Positions 61,548 to 64,000 of a DNA stretch of 64,000 bases are shown here, in pieces. Location of the stretch: positions 46,846,068 through 46,910,067 of the forward strand of contig CM072808.1 of assembly GCA_037013495.1 (NCBI GenBank). Direction: 5' to 3'. The notes beneath the pieces were generated by a model. That model did no database searches and was not told the origin of the DNA. It saw only the letters and a list, made by a program, of their open reading frames with translations. How positions within the stretch are numbered: the stretch's first letter is position 1; each line of letters begins with the position of its first letter. This stretch comes from Hippophae tibetana (taxonomy: Eukaryota; Streptophyta; Magnoliopsida; Rosales; Elaeagnaceae). Position numbers and translations under genes: made by a program.

Positions 61548-62340
61548 GAGATGGTGATCATGGAGCTCTTTTATGTTGGTACAGATGCTAATTAGCTGTT
61601 TTCATAGAAGAGCCCAGTTGTCTGAACGAACCTGCTGATCAGAAAGTGATTTCTCATTCTTTTGGCCATGCAATTGTGACAATGCTCTAATTAGTGCGCC
61701 CTTTTGAAACATGACAGCTAGGCTTACAGTGTTGATGACTGAAAGTTTGATTAGAGGACAAGGCGTTGTTGGAGTGGATTTTAGTTGGCTGGGTCTGCGC
61801 TCCCAGCAGTGGATGGTATCTTTTTCATATATAAATGTACATTTAAATAAATCATTGTGAAACTTGAAGATTCTTCCCGTGGTTCTCGTTTGTACTTTCT
61901 CAGTATTTTATGTGTTATAGAAGAAAAAAGAAACTTGTGTAAAATGCGACGGGTTAAATACATAATGAGCAATGCAGCTGAAAACTAAGCAAGTTCCATC
62001 TCCTGCAATTGAGGTTGCCTTCGAATAGATAAAATTTTGTAGGCACCCAAATGTTATGATGGCACTTAAAGACTCGTGTTGCATCTTGGTCTCTAGCTGC
62101 GTAATCTAGCTGTAAATGTCCATTTAAAACAAACAATATATAATATAGAATTGGCTAGGCCAACAATTAAAGTAAATCATTAAACTTGTGGCTCAATTAA
62201 GCTAGTCGTTACTGTTACTATCAGAGCTTCGTTACGCCCTCCCCCAGTCGTTGCATATGCTACATTATCATCAAACTACAAGAATTTTCTAAAATCTGTG
62301 GACCATTTTTTCACATCTCCAATGCACATACATTGCATCA
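61548..62340 (+). other. TIC40 3' UTR and downstream spacer
   Basis: The first 300 bases after the stop are of balanced composition, as expected of a 3' UTR. An AATAAA-like TAAATAAATC occurs near 61845. Nothing coding is seen. Confidence 0.45.
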
Positions 62341-62384
62341 AACCTATTTAAATAAACAAAAAATATAATTTGATAATTTAAATA

Positions 62385-62650
62385 AACACGAATTTAATAA
62401 TAAAACTTTATGGTAAATTATAAATTTTCTTTCAACTCCATTTGCCAATGTAGGTAGCAACTCCCATGTGGTATTTGTATTTTTCTTTTTGAGCTCACTA
62501 AGATATTTTCTTAACATTTTGTATTGTTCTTCGTAGCTCCCATACAACAATTTTTTAGCTAACTTCATAGCTATCCTCACTTGATGCCATGTAATTTCAA
62601 CGTGATGTTTTTTCTACGTAACTCGCCACATTCCTCCAATGCATGCCAGG
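62385..62650 (-). pseudogene. MULE (Mutator-like) transposase fragment
   Basis: On the minus strand the peptide contains KLAKKLLYGSYEEQYKML, then KYLSELKKKNTNTTWEL. This is the block between the zinc-finger-like N-terminus and the catalytic domain in plant MuDR-type transposases (A-K..L.G.YEEQY..L..Y..EL...NP.T). No catalytic domain follows, and the frame runs into unrelated sequence. It is a worn fragment. Confidence 0.6.
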
Positions 62651-62659
62651 TTTGTCTTT

Positions 62660-64000
62660 AAAAAATGCTATAAATTTTTTTTTAAAATATTGTCGAAACG
62701 ATTGATATTAGACAACAAAAATTTGTCCAATAAAGATATTGTGATAGTAATAATTTAACTATAATAAAATATAACAAGAAACATACTTTTATAGCTTGTG
62801 AACTTGAAATTCACTATGTTTGTAATAGTAATTGCAAACTTCAAGTTAATCAAAACTTGTTTCCATTTTTTCAACTATAACCTGTTATAGTGTGAAGTCT
62901 ATTATTGAATAATAAAAATTCTCTACAAGAACATATTCTTGAATAATTATTGCTTTGGATTGAATTTTGTATTTCCAAAATTTTATCACTTGAGTGCTAG
63001 AAATTTCACTCAATTTTTTATATATTGGCTGACTATACGAGGGCAGAATATGGTATAACGGTCTCCATTTGACATAGTTTGATTTAATTTATGATCTTTA
63101 AATTATTTTCAATCAAGAATCACACAATCAAATTATGTAATTTAATGAGAATCTCATTCCAATTATTTTAGTCTTATCCATGCCACAAGTAGATTTTAAA
63201 CTCTTAATTGTGTGCTAATATTTAATTTCGGATTATATTTAATTTCAAATTAAAATTGCTCAATAATTAATCCAAAATCAAATCAAATTTGATAACTACT
63301 AAAATACACTTCTTGTCATATAAGTATTTCAAACATTTAAATTTTATATTTTAATATTTTAATTAATTCAAATAAATATTTAGTCCAATTAAATATTATT
63401 TAATTAATTAATCGGATGAATTTGGCTATGTCAAATTACAATTTTACCCTTACCTATTTATTTGACATTTATGAATATCATAAAATACATAGTAAACAAA
63501 TACCTATTTTTGATCATATGAAATAATTGAATCCAAATTAATTATTCATTTATCTCGAAAGCAACATCATTCGGTCGTTATTATGGAGTTTACTCGGGGA
63601 TCGATGAAATTACTAATTCAAACTTAACTTAGCTAATTATCAATCTGTATTAATCTCAAAGTTAATATACTATAAACATGAGATTGAAAACTCTCGAATA
63701 TCATAACTATTATTTACCCAATACAATATATATGAGTAATTTATTGATATAACAATTAGATGCAGCTCAATATTACATAACTAGTTCGTAATATGACCGA
63801 GTTCATTAAGTCCATTTTATCTCATCTATTACATATTCCCCTTGAGTACCCATGATCGCATAACTAACATCTATAATTATATTATAGATTGTGTGCAATC
63901 ATTTAAACTCTCGACTGCAAAATAGAAGAAATACTATATAACATACGAGAACATATAGAGTGTATTTCAAATATTATGAGATAACCTTCAATCCAACCGT
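62660..64000. other. AT-rich spacer to the window end
   Basis: No gene, RNA gene or repeat border recognised. Confidence 0.5.

Noticed and set aside
1..64000. CRISPR arrays, operons, ribosome-binding sites, rRNA genes
   Set aside because: The sequence is eukaryotic nuclear DNA; no regularly spaced short repeats, polycistronic gene packing or rRNA sequence was seen.

Overview
This is nuclear DNA from a flowering plant, probably a eudicot. Spliceosomal introns with GT..AG borders, long AT-rich spacers, many decayed LTR retrotransposons, a plant defensin and a chloroplast-import gene (TIC40) all point that way. The species cannot be named from the sequence alone. Four protein-coding genes can be reconstructed convincingly, all on the + strand: an SFH-type Sec14 phosphatidylinositol-transfer protein (14475-22249, 14 coding exons, 625 aa), an intronless BAHD acyltransferase (25682-27106, 474 aa), a two-exon plant defensin (32244-32697, 79 aa) and TIC40 (40763-61547, 14 exons, 435 aa). 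Two terminal exons of an unrecognised gene lie at 3656-5157. A TATA box at the extreme left edge suggests a minus-strand gene running out of the window.

Layout. 1-0.3 kb: minus-strand promoter-like sequence. 0.8-3.1 kb: a decayed minus-strand LTR element and a cluster of LTR/primer-binding-site fragments. 3.6-5.2 kb: orphan exons. 7.7-10.6 kb: two diverged LTR-like repeats, each ending at a primer-binding-site-like sequence, around a degenerate minus-strand coding remnant with a viral or retroelement look. 10.6-14 kb: very AT-rich spacer. 14-22.3 kb: the SFH gene, with a MITE, a GC-richer insert and a TRIM-like fragment in its introns. 23.4-27.7 kb: BAHD gene bracketed by 430-bp direct repeats, with a LINE remnant and a MITE upstream. 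29.7-31.4 kb: the 3' part of a Ty1/copia element with its LTR. 32.2-32.7 kb: defensin. 34.8-35.1 kb: a complete 335-bp TRIM with target-site duplication. 35.1-40.6 kb: AT-rich spacer. 40.7-61.5 kb: TIC40. 62.3-62.7 kb: a MULE transposase scrap.

The most notable structure is TIC40 intron 1, swollen to about 10 kb by retroelements. It holds a 5'-truncated Ty3/gypsy element of the Tat type (RT, RNase H, second archaeal-type RNase H, integrase). Behind its pol lies a short tandem array with a three-in-one higher-order period (about 55 and 165 bp). Beyond that is a separate antisense gene with its own TATA box, a gypsy-type Transposase_28-like domain and coiled-coil sequence. A second, chromovirus-type integrase remnant follows. 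The TIC40 exons on both sides still join in frame to a protein of the expected length, so the gene appears intact if the long intron is spliced.

The four main genes do not form a pathway. SFH is a lipid-transfer/phosphoinositide gene, BAHD a specialised-metabolism acyltransferase, the defensin a secreted antimicrobial peptide, and TIC40 a chloroplast inner-envelope co-chaperone. All exon borders were deduced by eye from splice consensus, reading-phase continuity and remembered family sequences; no alignment or transcript data were available.
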